A stretch of DNA of 64,000 nt from Ctena decussata (taxonomy: Eukaryota; Mollusca; Bivalvia; Lucinida; Lucinidae), in contig OZ022498.1 of assembly GCA_963989385.1 (NCBI GenBank), positions 103,897,298 through 103,961,297 of the forward strand, in the 5' to 3' direction. Of the stretch, positions 21,373-32,150 are shown in pieces; the first letter of the stretch is position 1; the number at the start of each line of letters is the position of its first letter. The position numbers and the translations under genes were made by a program. Below the pieces are notes generated by a model. That model worked only from the letters and a program-made list of their open reading frames with translations, did not search any database and had not been told where the DNA came from.

Positions 21373-21844
21373 GCAAGTTCAAGACAGCAACTAATTTAAG
21401 GTAGGGCTTGCTGCCAGACTGAGGAACTAGTGTGAACCTCTCCTGTTCCCATATCCAGCAATTTTATCCCTATGCTGAACCTTAATATCCAGCTGAAACC
21501 CGATTATCCATCCAGTCAGTACAGCTAATCTGGGTCCTAAAGACCGGAACTCCCTTTCACAGACTATTTGCCTAGCTAAGAAAACAGCATTGCAAACGTC
21601 TTTATTACACATAACAATGCTAAATATTAGCGTTAATAAAATCAGTTTAAAGTGTATTGTGTGAGCAAGTACATAAATTCAACTCTTTATTTTTATCTTT
21701 TAACAGTCATTCATATTATAGGCAAACATAAATGTTAGTTTTCTTTTTTTAATTTCTATTAATTTCGTTACCCTTCTTATCTGGAACACTAACTAATTTC
21801 AATATATACAGGATTTTTAAGGGCATGCAAATTCAACTTCAGTA

Positions 21845-21955
21845 TTATAAATGTACCCTAATGTGCTTAAAAATTGGGATTCCTGTAAACCATTAATTTT
21901 CCATTTGACACAAATGGAAAAATAATGGTTTGTTATTAGTGTCCCAATAAAGGGT
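21845..21955. repeat. Inverted repeat related to 14.65 kb
   Basis: ATTGGGATTCCTGTAAACCATTA and TAATGGTTTG...TGTCCCAAT flank TTTTCCATTTG / CAAATGGAAAA, the same inner pair as at 14645-14755. Confidence 0.7.
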
Positions 21956-21959
21956 GGGG

Positions 21960-22790
21960 ATACTTGAAAAAATATATGGGGCTTTTACTTTTGCACTGTC
22001 CCCACACTGCCAAATTGCACTGCAGCTGTCCCCACACTGCCATGTGGTTGCTATTCCATGCCAAAGAAGGATCTTTGCAGTATCATTTGCAGTGTAGGAA
22101 TAAAATTCAGAGCTTTCACAAATTGCTTGTTCCTGCAGCACGAGCCCTAGCTGGCCTCTATATCAGGCTTTCGCTGGATAAAAAGTTCACACTACTCCCC
22201 AAGGGTGTGGTGCCCATGGTTACATTATATAAATGACTTGTGTATTACATCAGCCTTTAGCTCCAGCTTGTTTGCATGCCCCAACATGTTAGCTATTAAT
22301 AACTGATGGATAATAAATCTTCCATTTCATTTCACCAGATTTTGGCAATGTTTAAGAGTTACAAAAATTAATTTCTTTAGCATCTGCACAAGATGTTCTT
22401 TGTTTATCAATAACTTGGGTTAAAAGTTACTTCAGAGTTTTGAGAAAGCATTATGCCTGTTTCTCCGCTCTTACATCTAAAGACTAACTTGTAAGTTTTG
22501 ATATAATAGCTTCAAGCTGGAAACCAGGATGGAATAATCTCAAGGGGATTACTCCCCCACTGTTTTTAAAAGATAATGCCGTTTTTTCGAAACTCTGAGT
22601 AGCATCTGTAAGAACATGTGTGAATAGGGCTGTTTGGAATGTACATTTATACCAAAACATCTGTTAAAAATAATAGACAAGGCATTCTGAAATTGTTGCT
22701 ATGCATGATTGCACTATGAAACAGATGGACCAAACATCATTTCATGTAAGCTATTGATAGAAGCAAACTTCTCATTCTGGGCCAATAGAA
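21960..22790. other. Intron 2, no recognised feature
   Basis: A small direct repeat (CTGTCCCCACACTGCCA, twice near 21998 and 22029) is the only visible structure. Confidence 0.4.
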
Positions 22791-22795
22791 ATATC

Positions 22796-22971
22796 CAGTG
22801 CTCCAGATAAGAAGGGCTAGCAGGGATAATTTTTTCCTATTTCTCCACAGAAACATCTGTTTGTGACCCCTAATTAGAACCGTTTCACTGAGACGGTCCT
22901 AATGAGAAGTCACAAAAAATTTTTTCAGCTCAGAATTATCCTCAAAACCCCACCTAATATCTAGAGCTCTG
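22796..22971. mobile_element. hAT-like foldback MITE, subfamily A
   Basis: CAGTGCTCCAGATAAGAAGG left end. Centre AGAACCGTTTCACTGAGACG. Right end CTAGAGCTCTG, like subfamily B. The right arm has lost about 30 bp. Confidence 0.8.
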
Positions 22972-23289
22972 AATATGAACACAAAATGCCCAGAAACAAT
23001 GTTTTGTCAATGACAATATGCAAACACAGATCTACACTGAACAAATATTATAACTGTCCATTTTTCAAATTGCATTTTTTTCTGTCTAAACGCGATTGTA
23101 TCAAATGCATAAAATCAGAAATCATGTGCATGGTTACGGACTTCTGTTCAGCGATATTATGAAATATCTGTGATACGTTGGCACAGTTTTTGAAAGAAAT
23201 ATCCAAAAACGCGATTGTCTGAGAGAAAAACTTGCTTAAACGCAAGGATCAGGCAGGTTTAAGTGCGAATGTGAAAAGTGTGGTCTACA

Positions 23290-23850
23290 GGGATACAGAC
23301 TAACTAATTTTTCACAGGAGCAAGCTGGGCCCCTAGAAACTGAAAATTAGTCGCCCAGCCAGAAATTTAGGGGCCCACATTTAAAACGTCAGAAACATGA
23401 GATTTTTTTTATTCAGAATCTGCGCGAGATTTGTACTGTTTCCGTAGGCTTTGTAGTAAATCCTCCTTTCTCCAGGGTTTTGCTTTCTTTTAGCTAACGG
23501 GTGTGAAACACCCGCGATGTATCACAACATTATATGCACGAAAAATCCACAAATGGTCAAGATTTCTGCTGGCAAACGGAGGAGGCGGCCATGTTGTTTT
23601 TTTCGACAGTGAATAAAATCCAACACACAAGTATGACGGAACTCCGAATATTCAACGGAGATATCGGTGTGCGCTTTGAGGTGGCGGATTTTACTCCAAA
23701 ATGAGGGGAGACCAATCTGAGGCAAAAACAGGCCAGACACTCGCTGACAGCTGATGATCGCAAGCTGGGCGACTGTCATTTTAATTTTAGGCGCCCACAC
23801 GATTTTTTACTCGCAGTGGGCGAGTGGGCGACCGCTAGTCTGTATCCCTG
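23290..23850. mobile_element. hAT-like MITE with CAGGGATACAGACTA ends
   Basis: CAGGGATACAGACTA at the left is inverted as TAGTCTGTATCCCTG at the right. Sub-terminal GGGCGACTAATTTTC-like words are also inverted. Flanking GGTCTAC on both sides suggests a 7-8 bp target duplication. The interior is richer in CpG than the intron around it. A 92-codon minus frame inside shows no transposase motif. Confidence 0.75.
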
Positions 23851-23854
23851 GTCT

Positions 23855-24735
23855 ACCAAACAAGTAAACTCTAAAAAGTCGAGATTTTTTAAGAGATGTA
23901 GTTTTTACATAATTTAAGAAAACGCATTTTCCGAGAAATGCAAACAGATTTGGAAAATCGTCTTGAACATCAAGATGAGATCAATGTATGTACCTTTGTA
24001 GATCTTGGTCTACAAGGCCATGCCCTGTAGAGCCTGGTGAGACCATATTGCAACCGGAAATTGTCACCCATTTCGCACACTTCCGGTTTCTGGATAAAAT
24101 TTAAGTTTTCAATTAAACGATATTTCTGGGTTGATTAATTTAATTTCCTTCATTGAAATGTTACCGAAGACATCCAATAATGATGCTATATCGCCAAAAA
24201 TTTCAGTGCCGTGCGTCCAATAATTACCTCTACAGAGCAGAGGGAACTTTTTACCTGGATTATGTGCTTACAGCTGCACTTCTGGGATTTAACTAGCGAC
24301 AGTGCATTTCTTCGCGTAATTGCGCAGACCTAATGGCAAGTCCGATCGCATCAAAACTTTCATTACTTTTAAACCTTGAATGAAGGTTTGTGGTTACCTA
24401 TTTGGGATATGATTTGTCATCAAGAACTACGATATTTTAAATCGTTCATACTGTAGCAATATGTGTGATTTTTTTTTAACCGTGGGTACTTTTGTTCTGA
24501 GCGCGCCTATGCAAGAAGTAGGCATCCTATTGAAATGTAATAACTTGAAGACTTTTGGCAAGGGGCTTATTTATGTATGCAACTACTTACTTTTGACGAC
24601 CAAATTCTATTTGCAGAACCAGTCGCCACAATGTACTGTGAATGGTTATAAGTTTCGTTCAGTGTACAGTGCATCTACATTGACGCTTATTACAACAATA
24701 TGTATGGCCAGTAGTATTGCCTTTCAGACATTGCA
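23855..24735. other. Intron 2, no recognised feature
   Basis: A 105-codon open frame at 24461-24778 runs into the SINE that follows and is not taken as a gene. Confidence 0.3.
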
Positions 24736-24736
24736 G

Positions 24737-25018
24737 CTGGGCCGTGTAGCGCAGTCGGTAAGGCGTCAGTGTCAGTGACTTATAAGCCAGAGGTCCTGGG
24801 TTCGATACCTGGTCCGGCCACTTACTTTCATTTCTCCTTCCGCTGATTCAAAAAAGGCAGTTGTCAGTTACTGGTGAAAGTAAGAGCACTTAGTACTGGT
24901 TAACTGCTTAGGCGGTCTAAGCCTGCCCAGGAATAGTGTGGTTAGGTTAACTGACCGTCCCGCCATGACCATAGCTGTTTACCGTGGACGTTAAACAATA
25001 ACAAAACAACAACAACAA
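24737..25018 (+). mobile_element. tRNA-derived SINE, family B, with 14 bp target duplication
   Basis: TTCAGACATTGCAG flanks it exactly (24723-24736 and 25019-25032). The tRNA-like head has GTGTAGCGCAGTCGGTAAGG (A-box) and GGGTTCGATACC (B-box) to about 24821. The body ends in an (AAC)n tail. The acceptor stem is imperfect, so it is a retroposon and not a tRNA gene. Confidence 0.9.
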
Positions 25019-25226
25019 TTCAGACATTGCAGAGCCTGCATACTGCCTCCTTATGAAAAGCACTCCCTTCTAAGTGGATGATTTCATGGCACCCTCACTT
25101 CTTGCTGCAATCATGGGGCTAAAACCAACTGATGAAGGTCCTATGGGATTATTGGGTTCATTTAGTGTAATTTTGATATTGAAAATAGAGATGCCAGTGT
25201 TGAAGATTTGATTACTGGTCATGAAC

Positions 25227-25429
25227 CAGAGCTCTAGATAAGAGGGCATATTTGATGATAATTAAGGATAATTTTTTTTATTTCTCATCGAAACCATATG
25301 TTGTGACCCCTCATCTGAACCGTCTCGTCGAGACGGTTCAGATGAGGGGTCACAACATATGTTTTTATGCAGATTTAACAAAAATTATCCCTAATTATCA
25401 CCAAATACTCCCTCTTATCTAGAGCTCTG
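25227..25429. mobile_element. hAT-like foldback MITE, subfamily B
   Basis: CAGAGCTCTAGATAAGAGGG to CTTATCTAGAGCTCTG. The central arms around CATCTGAACCGTCTCG pair perfectly for over 40 bp with the reversed right arm. ATGAAC flanks both sides (25221-25226 and 25430-25435). Confidence 0.92.
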
Positions 25430-25842
25430 ATGAACAGACTACAAGTTGCTTCTTTGTTGTATTCCAAGCTTCCAAAACCTTTCAGAATTATTCTAAATTG
25501 TAAACAGACAAGTCTAAATTTAAAGGCAAAAGCTTGTGCCATGGTTGAGGTGAGGAGCTTGCGATGTTATGACCTTTCAAAATTAGCTGTCACATGGCAC
25601 TGGAAACAGTTTATTTTCTCAGATTTAACCTAAAGTAAATATTTCAATATCTAAGAGATTATGATATACTCTCTCCTGTCATAATCAGATTACAATGTAT
25701 CTCTACAACATGCTGATTCCACAGCTCCAGCTTATCTTTTCCTGAACTACTGTATTTAGCGGTACCCTCAATACTAGAACAATATACAACCAGCTTGGCT
25801 GGGGTAATGCACCATTCATAATGTAAGCATCTAGTTCCAAAA

Positions 25843-26006
25843 GGAGCGGCTGTAGCGTAGTGGATAACACTCCAGACTACCAATCCAGGGGTCGCAGGTT
25901 CGATCCCCCGCTTCTCCGGTCTTTCGGATGAGACTTTAAACCGAGGTCCCGTCTCCATATGACCTCGTTGTTGGTGGGACGTTAAACCCGAGTTCACTCA
26001 CTCACT
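25843..26006 (+). mobile_element. 164 bp tRNA-derived SINE, family D, with 12 bp target duplication
   Basis: CTAGTTCCAAAA flanks it exactly (25831-25842 and 26007-26018). The head reads GGAGCGGCTGTAGCGTAGTG and has the T-arm CAGGTTCGATCCCCC. The body carries CCGGTCTTTCGGATGAGAC and ends in (CTCA)n. Confidence 0.93.
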
Positions 26007-26019
26007 CTAGTTCCAAAAC

Positions 26020-26728
26020 TGACTCTTCTATCAACTCAGTATGTTGCATCAACACGTCTTCAACAGTGCAGATCCAGACCAGACTGCTCAGGAGCAGGAC
26101 CTGCTGATGTCCAATTATTTAGGGTAAATATGGCATCAGATTCTTTCCTTGTAAGTTGCTGGAGCTACATGTGTTTCCCCAAATGTTTTGTTGAAAGATA
26201 GTCATAAAATTCACAATGTTATGAAGACCTCTGCGTTCCATGTACATGTATTAGATGATCATGGTGGGCTGAGAGCATTATGCCAGAGTCCAAATATGAC
26301 AGCAAAATCAACTTGTTCCCTGTTATGATAATTATTTCATTCCATTTTTGGAAATTATCATAATGTAAATGGGTATCCTTTCTGCCAATTTCTTAGTTTG
26401 CTCCTCTGTAGGACAAAAATCTTTCTTTAAAAGTAAACCCCTTTTGGAAGAGCGTCGTCATACAGGGAGAGGAAGTCACAAAAGTTATTCCCCTTTGTGC
26501 TTGGAAGTTAAGCACTTAATTAGAAACCTAAATACACAGTAAAAGTAGCTTTCCTAAATGCAGTGAGCGGCATATGGCGTAAAAAAACATCTGTCGCATC
26601 CATATGGTTTATGTTGTTTACAAATTGTTTACCCACAAGAATACACTGAGATTATATCATCCTATGCAAAAAAGGGTGGTCTGACATAAATAGTTAGAAA
26701 TTAACACAACATGGCATATACAGCAGCT

Positions 26729-26730
<2 letters not shown>
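26020..26730. other. Intron 2, weak repeat traces only
   Basis: Near 26395-26460 there is a decayed TTTGCTCC / CTTTCTTTAAAAGTAAACCC module. Nothing else was recognised. Confidence 0.3.

Positions 26731-26761
<31 letters not shown>
26731..26761. repeat. C21-A10 homopolymer tract
   Basis: 21 C run directly into 10 A. Confidence 0.95.
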
Positions 26762-26762
<1 letters not shown>

Positions 26763-26827
26763 AAGCTACCATAACAATCCTTGGTATTTCGGAAGAATAT
26801 GATCACTTAAAAATAAGTGAAAAGTGA

Positions 26828-26885
26828 AGACCCATATCAGGCGCTCCTTTCAGGAGCGCCCTGATCAGGGTCTGCTCTTTTTGCT
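26828..26885. repeat. CAGGCGCTCCTTTCAGGAGCG palindrome
   Basis: GAAGACCCATATCAGGCGCTCC and GGAGCGCCCTGATCAGGGTCTG pair around TTTCA. Confidence 0.75.
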
Positions 26886-26889
26886 GACA

Positions 26890-28670
26890 GATTAAAAAAC
26901 TTCCCTATAAATGGAATGGACGTCCAACTTAAAAGATCGAAGAGTCCACTGTAGTGGTGTCGGAATATTTATGGTCCGCAAGGAAACTATGCTACCTTGG
27001 CAGACAATCACCGCACCTGTGCCACTCACCAGGAGAATGAATGCACAGAACAACGAAAGATATAGGGGAAATTTTGTAGAATGAGCTGCGGTCATTATTA
27101 AGTTGTAACAAAGTGACAAAGTTTTCAGGAGAAAACTGTATAAAAACTGTATTTTAACTGCCTTCCATTTTGCTAAGAGATAGGACTTTTGAAAAATGAG
27201 TTTTCTGGGGGCCATATGGGCATATCATATCAGGTCCTTTTTCCCTTAAAATCCTAAATTATTCAGCCTGAGTCATACTACCCCTCCCCCTCCCTCCCCC
27301 ACATACACATCCTCCCACATGAGCAGGAAGACAAATATTCATGAGTGAGTTATCTCAACTTGGCCGTGTATCAATTCTGTCGTGTGTACAATCCATTAAC
27401 AAGGCCTTCCAAAAGAAGCATGTGACTTACTTAACCCATTATTAAAATTTATTACCTAGCATCCCATAAATGTGTAGGAATAAGCAAACAGTTCAGAGCC
27501 AGATCACATGCCACAAAATGCAGCATCTGATCAGGGTCAACACTATTTGTATAAGGCAAATGGATATTTCTCCTTACAATAAAATAAAGACACCCTTACC
27601 ACACGGGTTATCCCGAGACAACGACCGCGACAGAAGACAACTAACGCAGTTCAACAGGTAAGGCGGAAAACAGATGTGAGTAGCCGTTTTTCCCTTATTT
27701 ACTCTTTAATCAGACTGAATCGAAATTTCTGGTTTCCATATTAAGAAAGGGGGGAGTTTTCTACATGTCATGGAGAAATCCCGGGTTCTAGCACAATCAA
27801 CAAAGCGACAAAAAACTTTGAAATGTCAACGACGAAGCAAAAAAAATATAAATATTTTATTTCAGAGGGCCGTGAACGGTTTACCAAATGTACAAACTTG
27901 GGGATTCCGACAGTTTCAATGCTACCAGGGATTACAGAAAACATGCCAATTGTAATAAATCATAAATTACTTTGTAGAATGGAATTATAAGCAGTTGAAG
28001 TTAGGTCCTGTCTTTTCTTCTGTCAACAACTTACCACGGTTTACATTTTAGGCCAGGTATAATAAACACGGTTCGCCAGAAACAACCAACGCAGTGTTAA
28101 ACCAAAGACAATCTATACCCTACTGTCTCTTACCCATTCCATTCCTATTTTTGTATTGTTGTAAGTAACATATTTTGCCTCATGCTTGCAGATGGGCACT
28201 ACTCGATCCGTGCGGCATTACGTATTGTCTCATTTGATGCACACATCTTGCTGTATCTGAACTGGTCTCTACATACGCGCGTATCTTTTAAGTGATTGAA
28301 ATATCTCACCGAAACCGCTTGTCTACTATTCCTGTACTTGCTATTTTATACAAATGAGAAATCAATGCAGCACTAACATCAGCATAAGAAAAAGCATAAA
28401 GTTCTCTGCCACACAGAGATGAAAGACGTTATGATACATCATAAATATTGTTGAAAGGCATTTTTAAAACGTTACACTCACCAGCGCTCTCCAAGCTGAA
28501 GAAGCCGTGAGCTCATTCACCATGCAATCACCTAGCAAATAGCAATATAAGGGTCACATGTTCGATCCGTTTTTTCTTTTATATTTTGGGAACGACGTCC
28601 CCTCTCAAAAGCTTGATTACAATGTATAAGTGAGTCTGAACCCCAAACTTACATACACTCACGCCTGGTT
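26890..28670. other. Intron 2, mostly unrecognised
   Basis: A 107-codon minus open frame (27215-26892) has one hydrophobic stretch but no family match. A stretch near 27600-27655 resembles, in reverse, 31995-32065 (see findings). No exon with support. Confidence 0.3.
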
Positions 28671-28673
28671 AAC

Positions 28674-28857
28674 TATGTTTTCATGGATGTTACCAAACGA
28701 AAAGGAGCTGATCATTACGAAACGAAAAAGAGTTATAGTTATCAAACGACCAAGTCATCAGGTCGTTTGGTAACTCCGACTTTTTTTCGTTTCGTAACAG
28801 CTCTTTTTTAAGTTTCGTAACAGCCTTAAAAAGTTTGTATATACATAGTTAACCGGG
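28674..28857. mobile_element. Foldback MITE with CCTGGTTAACTATG ends, copy 1
   Basis: CCTGGTTAACTATGTTTTC and ACATAGTTAACCGGG ends. The centre reads AAACGACCAAGTCATCAGGT...CGTTT, and repeated CGAAACGAAAAAGAG / TTTTTTTCGTTTCG arms flank it. Confidence 0.85.
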
Positions 28858-29375
28858 GGTGACGCTTGCGAAGCCTTTACTGTGCATGAACGTTTGAATG
28901 TCTATGCATAAACTTCACAAAGTTCTTATTTGATGAAAATTGCATGTAAGCCTTATTCCCAGAGCGTTAACTTGAATTTCTGAGAAACCTTATCGAACCA
29001 ACAAAACCAACCCCATCTTATCCAAACAGTCACACAAACCAACGGCTCATAGTGAAAACAATTGAGCCGGTTCATGAGATATGGTGTCTTCAAGTGTTCC
29101 GACCAGCGTAGACACAAAGCAAGCCAGAATAGAGTTACTCATGCTGGTTGAGGCTAGCTATTTGGCATGACCCTTCTGGAGACTTTGTTCTATCCATCCA
29201 GTGAACAATAAAGACGCTAAGACTATTCGGGTGCGCAGGCTAATTTGTGTCTTCGTTATTCGCAAATGGCATAAAGCACGAATTGTTATGTCGCGCCTGA
29301 AATATTATCGGGTGACTAAGGCGCACGTGCAAAGTCCAGCAGCCAAGATGGATGCAGGGATAATTTTCGATTTTA

Positions 29376-29470
29376 TGTCCTTTTCAACAGTATTTCAGGA
29401 CGATGAAAGGGTGATAATGAAAGGCTGTGTGCAATGGAACCGCGTTTACGATAGGAAGAAGTCAAGAATG
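29376..29470 (-). mobile_element. SINE family A, tail half only
   Basis: TTTATGTCCTTTTCAACAGT, GGGTGATAATGAAAGGCTGT and GTGCAATGGAACCG. The tRNA-like head is absent. Confidence 0.6.
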
Positions 29471-29588
29471 GCCGTCATCGTTCGCATACAGGTCAAACAA
29501 GCCTACACTTAGTTTTGAGCCAGCTCTCACACAGTTTCAGCATATGTGCATCTGTGTGAACAAAAAACAAATATGTTACAACCATTCG

Positions 29589-29820
29589 TAAGCCGTGTTT
29601 AGGCGGACAGAATACACCCGGGTGTGTTTTTGCACCCTGGTGCAAATTGGCATCCCCGATTTTGCTTAAAACCTTTTTTAGATGGCCAAAGTACACCCCA
29701 AGATGACTGATTCTACCTATAAACGTCGTTTACATGGACAAAATATACCCCGGGTGCAATTTTGCACCCCAGGTGCAAATTTACACCCGGGTGTATTTTG
29801 TCCATCTAAACGCGGCTTTA
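29589..29820. mobile_element. MITE with TAAGCCGTGTTTAGGCGGAC ends
   Basis: TAAGCCGTGTTTAGGCGGAC...ACACCCGGGTG is inverted as CACCCGGGTGTATTTTGTCC...ATCTAAACGCGGCTTTA. Two inner GTGCAAATT / TTGCACC blocks add smaller hairpins. Confidence 0.85.
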
Positions 29821-29919
29821 AGTGTCAACCTTAGCACGATCTTGTCAACGTAATATTACCAAGATGAGATGAGTAATATAACTAAGACGAGAAAGATGGG
29901 TTCAGAGCCGGAAGAAGCA

Positions 29920-31095
29920 CCACAGAGCAGATCTTCAACCTTAGAATCCTGTGTGAAAAGTATCTCCAACGTCAGCAGAATCCATACCATGTCTTCATTG
30001 ATTTCAGGAAAGCCTTTGGTAGGGTATGGCATGCAGCCTTATGGCCCACCATGCGGAAACACAATATCAGAGCAAATCTAGTTCGCACCATTGAACAGCT
30101 ATACGACAAGTGCAGTCCTGATGAATGGCAGCACAGGAGAATGGTTCAGAACAACAGTTGGAGTAAGGCAAGGATGTTTCACCCGCCCTCTTCAACATTT
30201 TTCTCGAACGGATCATGTCTGATGCTCTGGAAGAACATGACGGAAAGGTCAGCATATGCGGCAGAAACATTACCAATCTGCGGTTTGCCGATGACATAGA
30301 CGCTCGAGCTGAGGAAGAGCAGGAACTAGAAACCCTAGTTGAAAGTCTCGACAAAACCTGCACAAGGTATAAAATGAAGATCAGTGCTGAGAAGACCAGA
30401 CTGATGACAAACAGCGCAGATGGCATCCAGAGAGAGATCACGGTAACAGGACAGAAGCTGGATACTGTAATAAGCTTCAGATATCTTGGGGCAGTTGTCT
30501 CAGACGATGGCTCAAAACAGGAGGTTCTCTTAAGGATTGCACAAGCCACTTCAGCTCTTACCAAACTGAAACCAGTTTGGAGAGATAACAACATATCTCT
30601 TGGATCAAAGGGAAACTTATGTGCTTGCTTGTCATTTTAATATTTCTGTATGGCTGTGAATCGTGGACCTTGACAGCAGAGTTAGAGAAAAGAAAGCAGG
30701 CTTTGAGATTAGATGCTACCGAATGTTACTGAACATTACGTACAAGGACCATATAATCAATGAGGAGGTTCGCAGAAAGATCCAAGCAACCATTGGAGAA
30801 TACGATGAACACCTGGCGCTGGTCAAGAAACGGAAACTAAGGTTGTTTGGCCACGTCTCAAGGTCTTCTGGTTTAGCAAAGATGATTCTACAGGGCACAG
30901 TGAAAGGAAAAAGAAGAAGAGTTAGACAGAAGAAGGGGTGGGAAGACAATATTAAAGAGTGGACAGGGATAGATTTTGCCAGCTCAACTAGGGCAGCTGA
31001 AAACAGGACAATGTGGAAAGGGGTTGTTTCGAAGTCATCTGTGATGCCCCAACGGCCTAGTATGATTAAGGGATAGAATAGAATAGAGTAGAGGA
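29920..31095 (+). pseudogene. 5'-truncated, frameshifted LINE reverse transcriptase
   Basis: This is a dead non-LTR retrotransposon fragment. Seen: conceptual pieces in three frames carry the reverse transcriptase palm, including FIDFRKAF near 29985-30012, VGVRQGC near 30160 and the catalytic box FADD at 30284-30295. Past the catalytic core are KISAEKTRLM, FRYLGAVVSDDG and a C-terminal block (EEVRRKIQ, RLFGHVSRSSG, GWEDNIKEW). Frames change near 30118, 30622 and 30700, so no full protein is made. The endonuclease and the 5' half are missing. The 3' end at 31067-31095 runs into GGGATAGAATAGAATAGAG, a short tandem tail typical of several LINE clades. The clade is not assigned. It lies in intron 2, antisense to the host gene. 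Confidence 0.9.
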
Positions 31096-31099
31096 GTTA

Positions 31100-32145
31100 G
31101 TTGTTTAGCAGACAGCATCTTAAGAACGGAGCACGAGAAATATGTCTAGGCCGTCTTGCAACTGATAGACGAAGAGCGGATTACATGTATAACTCGACAG
31201 CTCATTGTGAAAGCTGAACGTTTTCGATTCTATGACTTGAAAATGCTGTAATAATATTATGGTTCTCCAATTTACTCCACCCAATCCATCTATTCAGATT
31301 TCGTATGTGTAACTAAGCCATATCGCTTATGCCACATGTCACTCAGTAGTTTATACCCGACAGAGGCGAGTTCAGCAGCCCCAGCGCTGTCGGGCGCTCA
31401 GCAGAATAACTCTGACTATCAACAACCACTCACACTGCTGAACTCGGATCTACCATTTAAAGGGTGTCTGTTAGGTGTGTGCTTGATATCACAAATATCT
31501 CCATCGCAAATAATGCAGTTTCAAGGAAATCGCGAGTGGAAACATCGATTTTTTCCAAGGACTTGATATTTTATAAACTGCGTTCGTTGTTCCCGAAGGA
31601 TGCTGACGAGCCGCGTTCAGATGTTTCATGACCCGTGGTATGTTGTGTCCGGGAACAAACTCAAGTGTTCACTGTTCCATGGATTTGAAGAATCGACAAT
31701 AATTTTTCAGACGAATGCTTGCCATGAATTAGAACCATAGACAATATACTATATCTACATAAGAAAAAAATAAGAAATAAGATGTCTTCCATAGCCAAAG
31801 ACTACAGCCGAAATAGAAAGGGGTAGGTGAAATTGAACGAAATGAAACGTTGCGAGGTTTAGCTCTCATTTTAATGAACAAATCTCCGTGAAACTTCATC
31901 GGTATGTACCAACATTAGTCTGCTTTCACTCTGCCAAATAACTTTTAAAAGTATTCATGTTCAAGGTTAAAAATCGCTGTTTTCTTACCTTAGGTAGTCC
32001 TATGACGTCACCAAATCGAACTGCGTTGGTTGTCTTCTGTCGCGTCCGTTGTATCGGGATAACCCGTGTGCTTACTGACGAAAGGAACTCATCCATTTTG
32101 ATAAGCGTAGAACAATCCAATCCATTGGGCATAAATACATTAATC
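31100..32145. other. Intron 2, no recognised gene
   Basis: A minus-strand stretch around 32080-31990 looks exon-like (open, followed by AAGGTAAGAA), but the same words recur at 27.6 kb, so it is more likely part of a repeat. Confidence 0.3.
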
Positions 32146-32150
32146 AGCCT

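Noticed and set aside
24737..24822. tRNA gene
   Set aside because: A and B boxes are present, but the acceptor stem does not pair and the sequence continues into a SINE body with a target duplication.
25843..25920. tRNA gene in the family D heads
   Set aside because: The same 164 bp unit occurs four times with target duplications, so it is a retroposon.
26892..27215. 107-codon minus frame with a membrane-like stretch
   Set aside because: No family resemblance, no splice or promoter support, and repeated DNA nearby.
29869..30081. 70-codon plus frame beginning upstream of the LINE
   Set aside because: It is out of frame with the reverse transcriptase reading over the same bases, which shows the conserved FIDFRKAF block.
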